From NCBI RefSeq assembly GCF_020360975.1, contig NW_025408684.1, positions 1,240,001-1,304,000 of the forward strand: a stretch of DNA of 64,000 nt. Direction: 5' to 3'. Positions 45,031 to 57,900 of the stretch are shown here, one piece after another (the first letter of the stretch is position 1; every line of letters starts with the position of its first letter). Made by a program: the position numbers and the translations under genes. The stretch is from Hirsutella rhossiliensis. Lineage: Eukaryota; Ascomycota; Sordariomycetes; Hypocreales; Ophiocordycipitaceae. Below the pieces are notes generated by a model. The model was given only the letters and a program-made list of their open reading frames with translations, was not told the origin of the DNA and did no database searches.

Positions 45031-47926
45031 TCAACTGACCTTTTCTCTCAAGGTACCGAGCCACTGCGCCGCACTGACGCCCTGGTCCGCTCGGTCTTCC
45101 ACGAGCAACGTCTGCGCCCACAGCTTCAGGCTGGGCTCCCCGTCTTCCCGCACAATGTACAAGTGCGGGACCGTGATGCTGCCCACTCCGAGCGATCGGT
45201 GGTCTCTGCTCTTCTGTATCACTGCTCGCACCCTCTCGTTGAAGTCCCCCTCCAGTTCGGGAACCCTCCCCTTGCCCACATGCACCTGCGTCCGGTCTTC
45301 GACGCCGAACACGTCGGCAATCAGCTGCGGCACCGCGTCGCGGCCGATCCAGAGAAACTGCGTCTGCCCGTCGTCGATGAGGTATAGGCCATACGGTACC
45401 AGCCGCTCCGATGTCAGGTTGACCGCCGGCGGCAGTATAATCTGTCCCGTCTCCCCGTCTGGCATGCCCACGTTGTCCGGCATGTCGTGCAGGGAGTACA
45501 GCCGGGGGTAGATGTACCGCATCAGGAGCGGCACAGGCAGCGTGGACAGGAGACACAAGGCGGCAGATCGGATGTCGGACGGAATTTGCGTCGACTTTCG
45601 TAGCCCCACGTTTTTGATGAGTCCGAGAAATAGCACCGGCAGGCCACGCAGGTTGGCGGGGAACTGAAGGCCGCCGCCACCCATGCTGCCACCGGCGAGC
45701 TCCTTCTTGAAGGTCTGAAGGAGCTCGGTGAGCTTGGCCTGCAAGGCGTCGCGGGCTGCTTCCAGGCCGCTGCTCAGCGTTCTCTCCACGGCCTTGTGGC
45801 TGAAATAGGCGGTGATGGCGCACTGGTCTGCCGAGGCATACACGTCGGAGAGGTTCGTCGTCGTTGGCAGGGCCAAGGTGAGGACTCTGATGCGGCGCTC
45901 GCCGTTGCACGTCGTGTGGAGCACGGCGGCCTGAAGGCACACAAAGTTCTTATTAATGTTTTCATCAATGGCCACCTCTACCACGTAACATTGGTCGCGC
46001 GGAAACGCTGGGAACGCGCAGAGATCGGAGCTGCGGTTGAAGAAGTTGCCGTAAAATGTATTCATGCGCAGGCCCGTTGTGGCGCGCACGCGGAGGACCG
46101 CCTCCAGCCCAATCTCCGACGACAAGTAGTCGCTCAGCTCAGAGGCAAACTTGAGGGCGTCCTCGGGCCGAGACGCGTGCCAGCCGGGGTAAAACCAAGT
46201 CTGACCGCCCGTGTACCTCGGCAAGTTGCTGAGAGACGCCACATCCTGGTACTGGGACGAGAAGAGAAACATGTCGATGGAGACCTGGTTCTTGGAGCAT
46301 TCGACGGCGAAGCTCTTGTAGAAACTATTGCCGGTCTGCAGAAGGCTGCCCTCTTTGGACGTGCCCAAGAGCTTCTTGTCCTCGCGCATGTCCAGCTTGC
46401 CGGCCCCGATATTGGGAAGAGATGCGGTAAGGACAACAATCTTGCCGCCGAGAGCCGATATGAGCTTGTGCCCTGCGCGCAGGGCTGAGCCCATGCAGGA
46501 GCCATTGTTCTGGTTATTCTGGAACATGTCAGGGAGCCGCTGGAGGAACTTTTCAATGCTCTGGCGGCTTTCGGTCAGGGGAACCAGGAGATCGTGGGGC
46601 ACGGGGAGGAAGGGCTCGTCAAGGTCGCTGACGACGAGCATGCTGGTCTCGGCGCTCTCGTCCTCGTCCTTGGGAATGGAAAAGAAGTGCAGGCTGGCGT
46701 CGACGGCGAGGAAGCCAAGTCGCGTGCGCCTATCCGCGTTGGGTATCCTGTTAAGACTGTCGAGGATGGTACGGGCGCTTGTGGCGAGCAAGCCCGTCGA
46801 CACTGCTGCGTAGCTCACGTCGAACAGGATAAGGTAGACCAAGGGCTGCGGGGGGCGGACCATGTACTCCTGAGGGGCGACGAACTCGACGACTGCTTGG
46901 TTGAGCTCGTGGCGCTGCCAGCGCTCCGCCGCCTGCTGCGCCGCGGCGTCCCAGTCAAAGGACTGGGGGACATCGTTGCTGAGGTTGCACATGTTGCACC
47001 TCCAGCGGTGGCCGTGATCAAGGAAAGTGACAAAGGGGTTGATGTAGGTCCTGCATCGGCGACAGCGGGAAATGACCTGGTCCTGGACGACGGGTATCTG
47101 ATCTTCGTCATCGTGAAGAGCGCCGTATGGCTGGATGACGAGGGCGAACGGCAGCTTGGATTTCTTGAGCAGCGAGTTGGTGGTCGGCACGGCGTTGATG
47201 GTCGAACGAATGTAGCGCGAGGGGCAATTGGCACTTGGCGAGGGGGTCACGCTGGTCTGAGAAGCCTCGCATTAGCACTCGAGTCCCCGGCATGAAGGGT
47301 CAAGGCGAGCTCACGTTGGGGGGGAGCACAATGGGCGGCGGGGGCAAGTCGAGCTCCGAGACGGAAAAGGGCTGGTTCATGAGGTCTGTGGGATACAGAT
47401 GATTGAGGGGCCCGGCTCGCGGCGCCTGCGCCCCTAACGGCTGCTGTTGCTGCTGAGGCTGGCCACCGAGCTGCATGCCGCCCATACCCTGCGTGATGCC
47501 GGAGACGCCAGCCGGTCCGGATTGGGGGGGGGCTCCAGGTGGAGGATAGCCTTGCTCGGGACCCGGGTAGGAGCCGTATGGCCCGGGTTGCTGCTGGGCG
47601 GCAGGCTGCGGAGCGCCGTAGCCCTGGGAATACTGGAATCCGGGGGATGTTGGCTGTTGGGGGTCGGGTTGAGGATAGGAGCCGTAGGGCTGAGCCGGCT
47701 GGGGGCCGGGGGGGATGCCAAACTGCTGTCCGCCGGCGGGCATTTGGCCAGGGACGCCGGCATTTGCGCCGGAACCCACGTCGAAGGCCTGGGCGGCATA
47801 GCCTCTCTTCTTCTTCTTGCCCGGCGCGGCGTCGGGCTGAGGGGTGCCGGCTGGGGCAGGCTGCTCGAACGGCTGCTGTTGATGACCCGGGAACTGCCCG
47901 TACCCGTCGTTGGGAGGAGCCGACAT
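45031..47926 (-). CDS. SEC24: SEC24, COPII coat cargo adaptor
   Basis: Two exons (47926-47315, 47256-45031) give 945 aa. The N-terminal ~200 residues are Pro/Gln/Gly-rich and disordered, including [15 protein letters not shown]. After the splice come [23 protein letters not shown] and the zinc finger [14 protein letters not shown]...WRCNMC. Next are the trunk ([33 protein letters not shown]), the beta-barrel, the helical domain and the gelsolin domain ([24 protein letters not shown]), ending [11 protein letters not shown]. Sec24 pairs with Sec23 on ER exit sites and recognises cargo export signals. The whole canonical domain order is present and no frame break is seen. Confidence 0.95.
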
Positions 47927-49226
47927 GGCGGAGACGCGACCAATAAGCAAAAAAGGTTGCGGGGAGATCGAGTTGAGAGGTCAAGAGGGGCGTGGAGCCG
48001 ACCGAATACTTGACCGCAATGGAGAGCGTAGGCTGCGAGTCGGTCGTGAGGGTCAACAAGAGAGAGGAGAGGGAGAGAGACGGTGGGCGGTGCGTCGCAA
48101 CGCAGCAGCAGCTTGTTGGTGGAGAGGCTGACAGCTCCCATGCTGTGTTGTGTCCTTTTCCCGGGGTCGGGAGTCACCGCCTGCCGGCTAAGGTACGGAA
48201 GCATCCACGGCTGCGGTAAGAGGCGATGATGCGGAGAAGGCGAGCTTTGTGCGCGCACTGTAGCAGTCATTGTCCGCAGCCATTACTAGGCAGGTACTTG
48301 CTAGCATGACGCTGAAGATGGCAAAGGGCAGGTATCTGGCTATTGTCCCCTTTGTACCAAGTACTCGGAGTCCCCATCAGTGGACCCTTTCGGTACTGTA
48401 CAGTGCACCTCGCGGAAGTCCCGACACCTGTTCCCAACTTTGATGAGCTGCAAGGCGTCTAAGAGAAACTTGAAGGTGATTGGAATCGAGATTCGTTTGC
48501 AAGCTGAGCCAAAAGATTTACCCGCATTAGTCCTAGCATTATGCTCAAAGCTGTCTATTCTATCCACTGGCTCTCCCCCAGGGACCTTAAATCTGCCCCA
48601 GCGAAGCCGAACCTCCATGTCCGTTGAAGGTGTGGGAGACGTGCAAGTACCCACACTGTACCCTGGCTGACCTGCCTCTGCGATTGCAAGGCAGACATCT
48701 TAGGAGCAACAGACATCCCAGGGACAACTAGTACCTCTCTGATACCTAGTAGGTACCTACCTTAGGTTAGGTACTCCGTACAGAGTTCCCCGGGCTGCTG
48801 AGGCCGCCCGTCTCCCGTGCTTCCTCAGCGTCGGCGAATCGCCATTCTTGCCTGCCCTGCTTCGCTTTTCAGAATCTGCGTGGTCCTTCAGCTCCCATCC
48901 TCCTTGTCGTACAACAAAATCACCTACCTACCTACCCACCGACAGGGCTGAATCTCTCTCCCACCGCTGCCCTCTAGCTGCCCGCAGCCGTGCGGAAGGA
49001 CGGGGGCGACGAGGCACTAAATATACCAGCCCGTCACCGCGACCATCCACCCCCTCCATCTATCTCTTCTTCTTCCCTCCGCCACTGCCGGGGTTCCTCT
49101 CCTATCTTTCTGTCTCGTTCTCGGTGAGCAAGCATATCTTCTCCACGTCGTCGTGCCCGACACATTCTACCTCCCACTTCTTCCTCCCTCCTTCGCCCTC
49201 GCGCGACACCATTGCCCTCCGCAACA
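47927..49226. promoter_or_regulatory. Divergent region SEC24 / small membrane protein
   Basis: 1.3 kb containing both promoters. TACCTACCTTAGGTTAGG words cluster at 48,740-48,785 and a TACC run at 48,920-48,940. The last 200 bp before 49,227 are CT-rich (leader-like). No gene is supported. Confidence 0.45.
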
Positions 49227-49669
49227 ATGGCCCGCGCCTCCAGCTCAACCTCGACCGTTCGGTGAGCATCCCCTTTCTCCCTCAGTTGCCCTGACCTCGC
49301 TAACTTGTTGCGCGCGCAGACAAGTCCTACCCCTCGTCGTCGCCCTCGTCATCCTCTCCATCATCGGCCTCGTCCTTTACCAGGTCTACCTCTCCGCCAC
49401 CAAATTTCGTCAGTCGGCCTCGGAGCGCATGGGCAAGAAGAATGTCGTCTTCACCAAGGATGGCGTGCGCGTCGGCGTCAAGCAAATACAAAACGAGAAA
49501 TACGTCGATACCACACAGAGCTGGGTCGTTAAGGCTTGGAACCTCGGCAGCTCAAAGGACGATGAGCTGTATGTCAACCACATGCCTCCCCGTGGCTTGC
49601 CCGCCTCCATTCACCCAGGTCTCAGATGCTGACTACTGCTTGCACTGTAGCCGGAAAAGAAACAAGTAG
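49227..49669 (+). CDS. 100-aa single-pass membrane protein, uncharacterised
   Basis: Three exons (49227-49261, 49320-49568, 49651-49669) give 100 aa: MARASSSTSTVR, then a hydrophobic helix (QVLPLVVALVILSIIGLVLY, residues ~13-33), then a soluble part with SERMGKKNVVFTKDGVRVGV and YVDTTQSWVVKAWNLGSS, ending RKRNK. The splice sites are canonical and the last exon codes only the final six residues. The layout suggests a type I or II ER/mitochondrial membrane protein conserved in filamentous fungi, but I cannot name the family or function. The 35-nt and 19-nt terminal exons make it easy to miss in automated annotation. Confidence 0.72.
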
Positions 49670-50374
49670 GTGCCTCGCAGGCGGCATCCAACATGGCGAC
49701 GACCTCTAGGGCCAGCAACTTCGCCCTGTCGTTATCTCGAGACAAGGCGATGCGCTAACACCCCCGAAACGCCCCGGCACTTACGCTATAACGGGGCGGA
49801 TCGGGCTTTGCTGCTGAGTCTTCAACCGTCGACGAGTTGCAACTAATGAATTGTATTCTCGAGGAACGAGTCCTTGGGGCCAGTCTTTCTACGTGCCAAC
49901 ACTCCCGGCACGCATCCGCGTTCTGCATCGAAATCGGGGATCGTGCCTGACGTCCAAGTCGCGCTCTGGGCCCTGGACGAGGACGGGCCCGACTACCCAC
50001 CACCGGCCTGGCTGGCAGCCTCACGCCCGTTCCAAGCCCGGCTTCCCCTACACTCCTCTGCCTGATATCGTCGTTGCCGTGCGGCTCAATAGAAGCCAGT
50101 ACCGCCAATAACACGATTTGGTATTCCAACATGACTCCTCGCGTGCGTCCTACTGCCGTGAAAAATAGCAAACTGACCCTCGACCCGTGGCCCAAACTAC
50201 GCCGTTCCCAAACCACCAATCGTAAAAGCCGCACAAACGCCCAGGCCTTGGAGACCAGTACGATACCTGGCATGGCCGAGGCCATTGAGCTTTCGGCTTC
50301 CCCGTAAGCTCGGGCGGTCGGTCGGTAAAGACCAGACCCTCGCCGAGCTCCGCACCTCGCCAGCAACTGACAGC
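49670..50374. other. Convergent intergenic region
   Basis: 705 bp between the 3' ends of the small membrane protein and the Zn2Cys6 gene. A 221-codon minus frame (49,755-50,420) overlaps the Zn2Cys6 gene end and is Arg/Ser-rich without family resemblance. Nothing else is seen. Confidence 0.45.
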
Positions 50375-52402
50375 TCATGTCGTCAGGTGCTGCAGCTGTA
50401 GCCACGTCTTGGCCGTCCACTCATCAACTTTGCCCGACGTACCCATGGCCTTGTTCACTAGCTCGGCCGTTTGGCGTTGCATCGTCTCCCTCTGCATCGC
50501 CTCGCGCTGCTGTATCGGATTCATGGAGAAGCCCGCCAACGGGGGCGCCATCTTTGCCGACAGTAGCTTCTCAAAATTCTGGGCCTGCGGATACGGGCTG
50601 GACACCAGGCCGTCCCTGCGGATGAGCATGGACGGCACCCGGACATTGATCTACCGAGAGACCGTCAGCTCGCGAAGACACGTCGCCGGTCGTGCCAACC
50701 GCCGAGAGACGCCGAGCGAAAGCGGGAAAAGGGGGCTTGCATACCGCGATCAGCATGTTTGCGTATCTGACACCCAGTTGGGACGCAATGAACTCGAGGC
50801 GGCCCTGCACCCAGATCCGTTGCGAGTCGGTAATGTAATCTTGCCCATAGATGCAGGCCAGAGGCCACGTCACAAAGTACCCACCCAGGCCTTTCTGGGC
50901 GTCTTCCTCGCCGCATGCAAAGGTCGAGAGATTGGCCCTTTCCAGGAGCTCTCTGCGCTTCGAGAACCAACCAAGCTGGTAAGGGATCGAGGCTATGATA
51001 TCCGTGATGGCATTGGCACACGTCCGAGCAGCCGTCGCATACTCGGGCGTTGTCCGATAGTCCACCGGTGCCGAGGTCCAGGCGGCGCAACGTACAATGA
51101 TGGACGCCAGCACGATGCGTGAGCATCGCATCATGTTCCAGACACTGGTAACCCATAGGTCTTGATAAGCGTCGACACGTCCCGGATACACCTCAGCCTT
51201 TGCGTAGTCTCCATTCGGGACACTGTCCTCCCACGCAACCGTCTTGAACTGGAAATACTCGGGCAGGTTCCTTGCCCAGTTTGCGCAGGCTAGATCGTGT
51301 GCCTGGCATCTCTTGATCATGGCAGCCACCTTATCCACATGGCCAGACGACCGTGTGGACATTGTGAGGAGTCGGTTCGCCTCGGCGCGGAACTCCCCTG
51401 TTACGATATTGAGTCGCTGACACTCGGAGGCGTGCTCATCCCTAACGGCGTCGTTGATCCACCAGTCGGCTCCCATGACCGGGCACTTTGACGTAGTGAG
51501 ACTATGTATGATCTGGGGCCGCGTCAGTGACGCGGTTTCGTGCCATTCTTCAACGGATGAGGGGCACAGCTGACCATCTGGGTCCGGACGGCGATGAACA
51601 TGGCCAGGCCAATCTTTGTGCGCAACTGCTTGCGGCCTCGAGCCTTGGCAAGCTGAACAGCCCCTTCAATGTGAGAGCCCCAGGCCAGCATGCCCACGTG
51701 CTTGGCCGTGATGTTCTCAAAGAGACCCAAGAGCAGGACCGAGGCCAGCGTGGCGTCCTGTTTTGCGACCTCGGGGTCGCGCAGTGCGGAAGATGTGGCG
51801 GATAGCGCCTTTGTATACTTTCCCAGGGCCTCCTTTTCGAAATCATTGCCTGTGCCGACACGATTATTGAGGGAAGCCAGGGCACAGGCGTCGAAGGCAT
51901 ACTTGAAATGCTGGGGGATGTCGTCTATTTTCATGAGCGGCATGACAAAGTCTAAGAAGCCTCGGACGCTTCCCTGGTGCGGAACAAGGACAAAGTTGGA
52001 GATGAAGTGGCACGCCGCCTGGTCTTCGACGGGCACTTGCGGTGTGGCGTGGATGATGCTCATGTCGGTCGAGGAAGCTGGAGACGAGGATGACGCGGAG
52101 CTCTCGCAGGGATCGGCATCCTTGACGTACTTTTGCGCCATGGGCTTCTTGTTGGCCTTTCTGGCCCGCCTTTCCGTTGCTTGAGTCTCGTTGCGGAAAA
52201 CCAAGTCGAACTCGTCCTTGTAGCCCGGACACGTCCTTCGGCTTTTGGTGCACTGGTTGCATATGGGTTTGGTTTCATCGCACTGCAAGTTGTAAGCGCA
52301 TCCGCCCTGCCTCTGCTGGTCAAAAGGCCTTGGGATCGCTACCTTTATCCGACGTGTTCTGCACATCTGGCAGCCCCTGGAGGGCTTGCCGCAGTAAACC
52401 AT
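50375..52402 (-). CDS. Zn(II)2Cys6 fungal transcription factor
   Basis: Four exons (52402-52343, 52282-51575, 51512-50745, 50650-50375) give 603 aa. The first intron interrupts the zinc cluster. Once spliced, residues 11-38 read CxxCx6Cx6CxxCx6C (GCQMCRTRRIK|CDETKPICNQCTKSRRTCPGY across the junction), and a basic stretch RRARKANKK follows. The rest resembles the helical 'fungal-specific transcription factor' region of the DUF3468 type (KYAFDACALASLNNR; LGLFENITAKHVGMLAWGSHIEGAVQLAKARG; MGADWWINDAVRDEHASECQRL). It should bind DNA as a dimer; target genes are unknown. It has a 2.5-kb upstream region with several repeats. Confidence 0.85.
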
Positions 52403-53231
52403 GGTGGTCAGAGCGAGGGCCGGCGATGGGCCGGGCTTGAGGATGATGAGCTGCAGACCTGTTCTGTTTCAAACAGGAACTGATTCAGCCAAAGACGGGA
52501 GCGGTAGGAGGAGGCGCAAGTCCGCCTCGAGGGCCTCGACAATGGGCGGTGACCCGGAGACGAGGGTGAAGCGGCGGGAGAGGGCAAGTCGGCTCGTTTC
52601 GGAGATGGCGAGCCAAGACGAGCAAGGCTCTCGGCTCGAGACAAAGCAATGGAGCATGAATGGGCCAAGCGGGATGGTTTGGCCGAGCCAGCCAGAGGTC
52701 GTGATGCAAGGGAGGACAGCCGAAGAGGGAGCGTACGGGATGGGACGAAGGCAGCGTCACACACCAGTCGAACTGGGGTGCACGATGGCGTAACAGCGAC
52801 AACCAGCAGCTGAGCTCAGTGACAGGCGAGAAGATGGCCTAGCGACCGGACGTTGCGCGACGCGGGGGGGGCGAGGAAGGCAGTTTGGCTTCCGCAAGAC
52901 GAGACGCGAGAGGGAAGAAGGCAATCGAGGTCCTGTAGGTGAGGCACGCAGTTGTCGATGGGCGGACGTATGATACCTGACGTTATATGAATCAGTCGCC
53001 AAGAACAACAAACGGCGGGCCTGTCTCGGCGAGCAAGCGAGGCTGTGTCAGCGGATAGGGCCTGCCGGTCGGCCTGGGTGAATGAGCAAACGCGCTAACA
53101 GGCGGATGCAGGGCGTCATGGCGTTTACGATGCAAGGCATCGGTATATACGGAGTAGGTATAACTAGGTATAGGTATAGTATGTATAGTATGTATGTATA
53201 CCAAGTAATACAGTACAGATATTGTGTCAGG

Positions 53232-53274
53232 TCCATCCACATCCATCCACATTCATCCACATCCATCCATCCAC
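53232..53274. repeat. Degenerate (ATCCAC/ATCC)n tandem repeat
   Basis: CATCCACATCC-type units repeated about six times in the Zn2Cys6 upstream region. Confidence 0.85.
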
Positions 53275-53396
53275 CAACACGTGCGACGGCACCATACGGA
53301 GCCGGCGTGACTGGCCGTGAGCCAAAGACAGGCAGGGGCCGGGATTCGTTGGCCCTTTTCATCGGGTGCTGCTTCGGCAGGCAGCACGCGAGTGTG

Positions 53397-53433
53397 GAGT
53401 GTAGAGTGTAGAGTGTAGAGTGTAGAGTGTACG
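53397..53433. repeat. 7-bp tandem repeat (GAGTGTA)n
   Basis: Five units of GAGTGTA. The last is followed by CGGAGTGTA. Confidence 0.9.
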
Positions 53434-54921
53434 GAGTGTACTATACTCGGTACCCTAAGAGCCTTGTACATACATGTTATACATGTTGCATCCATGCCCA
53501 GGTAGTAGGATGCCGTCGTGCGAGGCAGCGAAATGGTCTGTCAGTTAATAATATTGGTCGCCGAAAGATGATGTTGGAGGTCGAGCGAGGTCAAGGGCGC
53601 GCACGGTGTACGGGCCCCTGAGCGCTGCACAGTGCCAAGTGTCTCTCCCCTGTCCAGGCAGGTACTGTAACTCGGCATCCGCACTGACAGGTCCGCTAAC
53701 GACGACCTGCGGCAGGGGTCCGTTCCAACTGGCGGGGGAGAAACCGGGGGTGGTGGGGCGGCCTTTAGCGAGGGAACGCCTCGCAACTACGGCACGTACT
53801 TGGCACAACTGCCGGCGGAGCCAAGGTAGGTAAGTAGGTAAGTTACTTACCCAGCAAACTACGAACACTACACTGACCACCAGCAAAATAGGGGCACCCC
53901 CAGTGGAGGTGTTATTGGTAATTATGGTTTATAAGTCTTTATCCTGCTGACAACTACCTACCTTAGGTACTGTGCCCTGTACCCCTACCTTACCTACCTT
54001 AACCTACTATACCAGAACATTGGTACATGCCTCAAGATGCAAATACTCCCTCTCGGCCGTGCCCTTTTACTTCCTTAGGGCTTCATATCCTGACAACTCG
54101 TACGTATAGTCCAGATAAGAGCCGTTACGTCCGTCTACCGCCCCTCCCCCCCCTTCTTCGAACCGAACCGATCATGACCCGACAGCCCCTGGACATCCCT
54201 CGAGGCGGCGGCTGCACCAATCGGACATTTCAACAACTTCCCACCACCCATCGTTGCACTGCCCTGCCAGAAGACACGGCGAGAATGGAAGACTCACCAA
54301 GTCCACCTGCTCCGTCGGCGCGTGCTTGCAAGCTAAGCTATTGCCCCGAATGTCTTGAAGCTACCCTGCCGGCTTGTTCCCCTGGCTCGGATCCAGGGTC
54401 CGTGGCCCCATGTCTTACCTTCCGGCCACTGTCAACATAAATGCGACTTTACAGAGCAGCTGGCTCTAGATACAAGAGAATGGGCCGTCTATACCTGCCT
54501 CTTCACGTTCGCTCCGCCCACCTCTCATGCCCGTGAGCTAGCGGAAGTCTCCCCGTCCGGTGTGAGGACGACTTCAGCCCCAGCCTCTACGTGGCCCAGC
54601 ATCCATCGTCCTCCAATCATTGCTCTTTTGATCATTTCCTTCTATCAGTCCACCCACCAAGCCGTGGCCATCCTCCTTTCCTGGTGCGCCCCTCTCCAAA
54701 GCTTCCGCATTCCCAAACCACCGTCGTCTTCAGACTTCCCGGCTCTATCTCGAACCTGCCCAGTGCAGGGCAGGAGAGCATGAGCAAAGCTCGGTACTGC
54801 GTCATGTACATCTTTGCTGCAACCAGAAAATACCAAGACGACGAGAAAAGAGGACGGCGACTCGAGCTTCCCGCTGAGCCTTCCACTCCTCTGGCCATCT
54901 GGCGTCATCTCTCTGACACCG

Positions 54922-57900
54922 TTAGCTCTCAAACAGACTCGACACGCCTTCGAGAGCGTCCGGCGTAACGCCACGGGGCCCCGCGACACCAGGCGCAGAC
55001 GGCATCGGCTCGCTCATGAATCCCTGCGCCATTTTGCTTCGCGTCTGTCTCTTGCCACGAGGCGCGTTGCCGAATCCCGTGCTCTTGGCTAGCTTCCCCA
55101 TCTCCGATACACTCACCCCCTTGAGGTCCTTGAGCAGATCGAGAACAATAGCCCTCTGCTGGCGCGTATGCGAACCCGGCTTCCCCATGTAAGCTCCAAG
55201 CCGTTCCAGCTCCTCTGCCTCGACGTTGGGCAGCGATAGTAGCACGTTCCGAGGCGTCGTTGTTGAGGGCCCATAGTAGACCAGGATGGCTGCAATCAGC
55301 GACGCCAGTTCCTTCTGCACTTCGACAAAGTACGGCTCGTGCAAAGACGTTACGCAAGCCTTGAGCACGTCCGAAGAAATGTATTCTCGGATCGCCGACG
55401 CGAGCTCCGCAGGCACTGTCGATAGCCCGCCTCGCCCGTCCACACCACCCTGGCTCGATCTTGCCTGATCGACGTGAAATTCGGGCACGAGAGAGACGAA
55501 CAGGCGAAGCGTCATGCCACAACAGCGTGTGTCCCTCATCCGTATGCCGTGCGTGCAAAAGACGAGCAGGGGCTCGACAATCTCCTGACGGGAAAGGCAA
55601 AACTTCCTCAGCGACGGAAAGGTAGAGCTGCCATTTCCATTGCCGTCATCTTTCTCGGCGCGAGACTTCAAGGTCGGTGGATCTGAGGAGATATTCAGCC
55701 GCCGCTCCTGTTTCAGGGTGCTGGTAGGACGGGTCAAGGGGGAGCACTTACTTGACTTGGTAGGGTCGAGAAAGTCTGCCACCATCAAGACAGCAGTGTA
55801 GGTGACTTGGCGCAAGATACTCTCCGCCTTCATCTCCTCTCTTAGCTCCGCCTCTCCATCTGCTGCCATGTTCTGCTGCTGCTCCATCTTCTCCCACTCC
55901 CCGTTGATTTTGGCGTCCATCTGCCGAAAGCACGATGCCATGAGCTCCGGCAGGAAGCGCTCCCGGTGATCGACTGGACAGTCGTCCACCAAGTACCTGA
56001 CAAGGTTGAGCAGGTTGCTCTGCTGATGAGTCGAGAGCCATATGGAATCGGCGAACAAGGCATTGGACAGTGGCCCAGACAAGCCTTCGAAGCCGTAAAA
56101 CTGCTGGTCGAGTTTACTCATGCAGTAGACAACCGCATAAGCCGTTTCTCTAACAAAACGAACCGAGCCGCGGATTGTCGAGGCCAAGCCCTCAATTGTC
56201 ATCTTCTTGTCCACCACGCGGGCATAGAAGTCGTCTTTGCTCCCTTCTGATATTCCCGCCTGCCAGAAGCGGTCGCTCAAAATCCTGCCCACCATCGGCC
56301 GCATCTCTCCGGGTAGGCCCAGCCAGTTCTCCGGGTTGTGCGTTGCGTGGGCAAATCTGTCGTTCATTAACTTAGCCCGAGCAGAAGCAGGCCCAGACGC
56401 TGGGCGCACGTACCTCAGATACTCCAGCAAGTCGGCCAATATATTCGAGAATCCTTCCTGCCACAAAGCATACGAGGCCTGGAATGCCGGCGAAGCCTTG
56501 TCCAGCCGTTCTACGGAGAAGGCGAGGAACGACTTCGTAGGTCGTAAAGGCAAGGCCTGAGGTGTATGTCAGTGACTGAGCATGCATTCCGAGGTACGGA
56601 GAAGGGCATGCAGGGTTCTCTGCTCACCTTCACACGTTCTTCAAGCTCGCTCTGTAGCGCAAGACCCTCAGCGTCGAGCTCAGCAGCGCCCCAGTCCGGG
56701 ATCTCGTGTGCCTTGCGGCTGGCCAAGTATGCCTGAGCCCTGTCCAGGCCCAGAAACTGGCAAAAGTTTGAATATGAGTTAAGCGATGCCCTAACGTTGT
56801 CGGTTTGCCACTGAGCCTTGACCGGGTCCACAAACTCGGACAGCTTCTGTATCTTTGTCTGCGTGTCGAGGCTGCCGGCTCGATGTCTGAGGCCAGAGTT
56901 AGCGATCAACTGTTCCATTTTGCACGCGCCAAAAGGGCTCCATACATGATGATGAAGAGAAAGCTCCTGTACGCGAGGGACCGCTTCTCGTCCAGGGCTC
57001 CCGATGCCATCATCTCACCGACGCGTCTTTCGATGTGCTCATATACGCCCTGGGTGGATTGATTAGCCAGATGAAGGAGCGATGCTGGGGAGGGATGCTC
57101 CTCACAAGGAGGTGATCGGGCATTTCAGCCGCCAGCCGCTGGAGCTCAATCATGCTCTCCCCTTGCAAGTCCTTCACAGCATCGTTGAACGGGCGGTACT
57201 GGGGCTCTAGAGCCGGCCAGGTCATGAGGATGTGTTCCAGGACCTTGAGCATGAAGTCCTTGTTCTTGTTCAGGGCTGTTGTCGAGAAATAAACGAGCAA
57301 TTGCAGTCTCCTTTTGCGAATCATCGGGTCCTGCAGCGTGCATGCGGGTCAGCGTGAGGCAAACATCTCGGTTGCTCGGCAAACCCAAGCCTTACATCAA
57401 AGCTCATCTGGAGGAGCTTGTCGCACCACGCCTCAAGGATCCCCTCCACCTCGGCAGCTTGCTGTTCCTGGGCGAGGTCAGTCTTTGTCTAAGAGGCTAT
57501 CGCGTCACCTACGTTGTCTTTCTGGTGATATCTCTTCCACCTCATATACCCTTTTAACGCCGCTTCAATTAGAGTAAGTTGCGAGTCGACTCGCAGGGCG
57601 GGCATGGAGTGTTTGGAGTAATTTTGCTCTTGTTTCGTTAGCCGCTGTCAGGACGATTGCCGGAAACGCGAGGCTGCCTACTGCTAAAGGGTGGTTGCCC
57701 GTCATAGAGCTTCTGAAGGGTATACTCGGTACCGCCGAGTATGTGTTTGAGGGCATCCACGAGTTTGAGCTGGACAATTAACTCAACGACCTGACAGCTG
57801 TATCTCCGGTAGTTGCCCAGGAATGCATGACGTTCCGGCATCGTGTCAGTGTCTTCCATAAGGAAGAGATAGGTGGTATCGGCGGTGTCGTCGGGCACGT

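Larger units (their letters stand above)
52403..54921. promoter_or_regulatory. Long upstream region of the Zn2Cys6 gene / MSN5 downstream
   Basis: 2.5 kb with no supported gene. It contains three short tandem-repeat tracts, including a TAGGTATA/TATGTATA run near 53,150-53,205, and TACCTTAGGTA words at 53,820-53,850 and 53,950-54,010. Frames of 80-140 codons are scattered on both strands without family resemblance. Confidence 0.5.
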
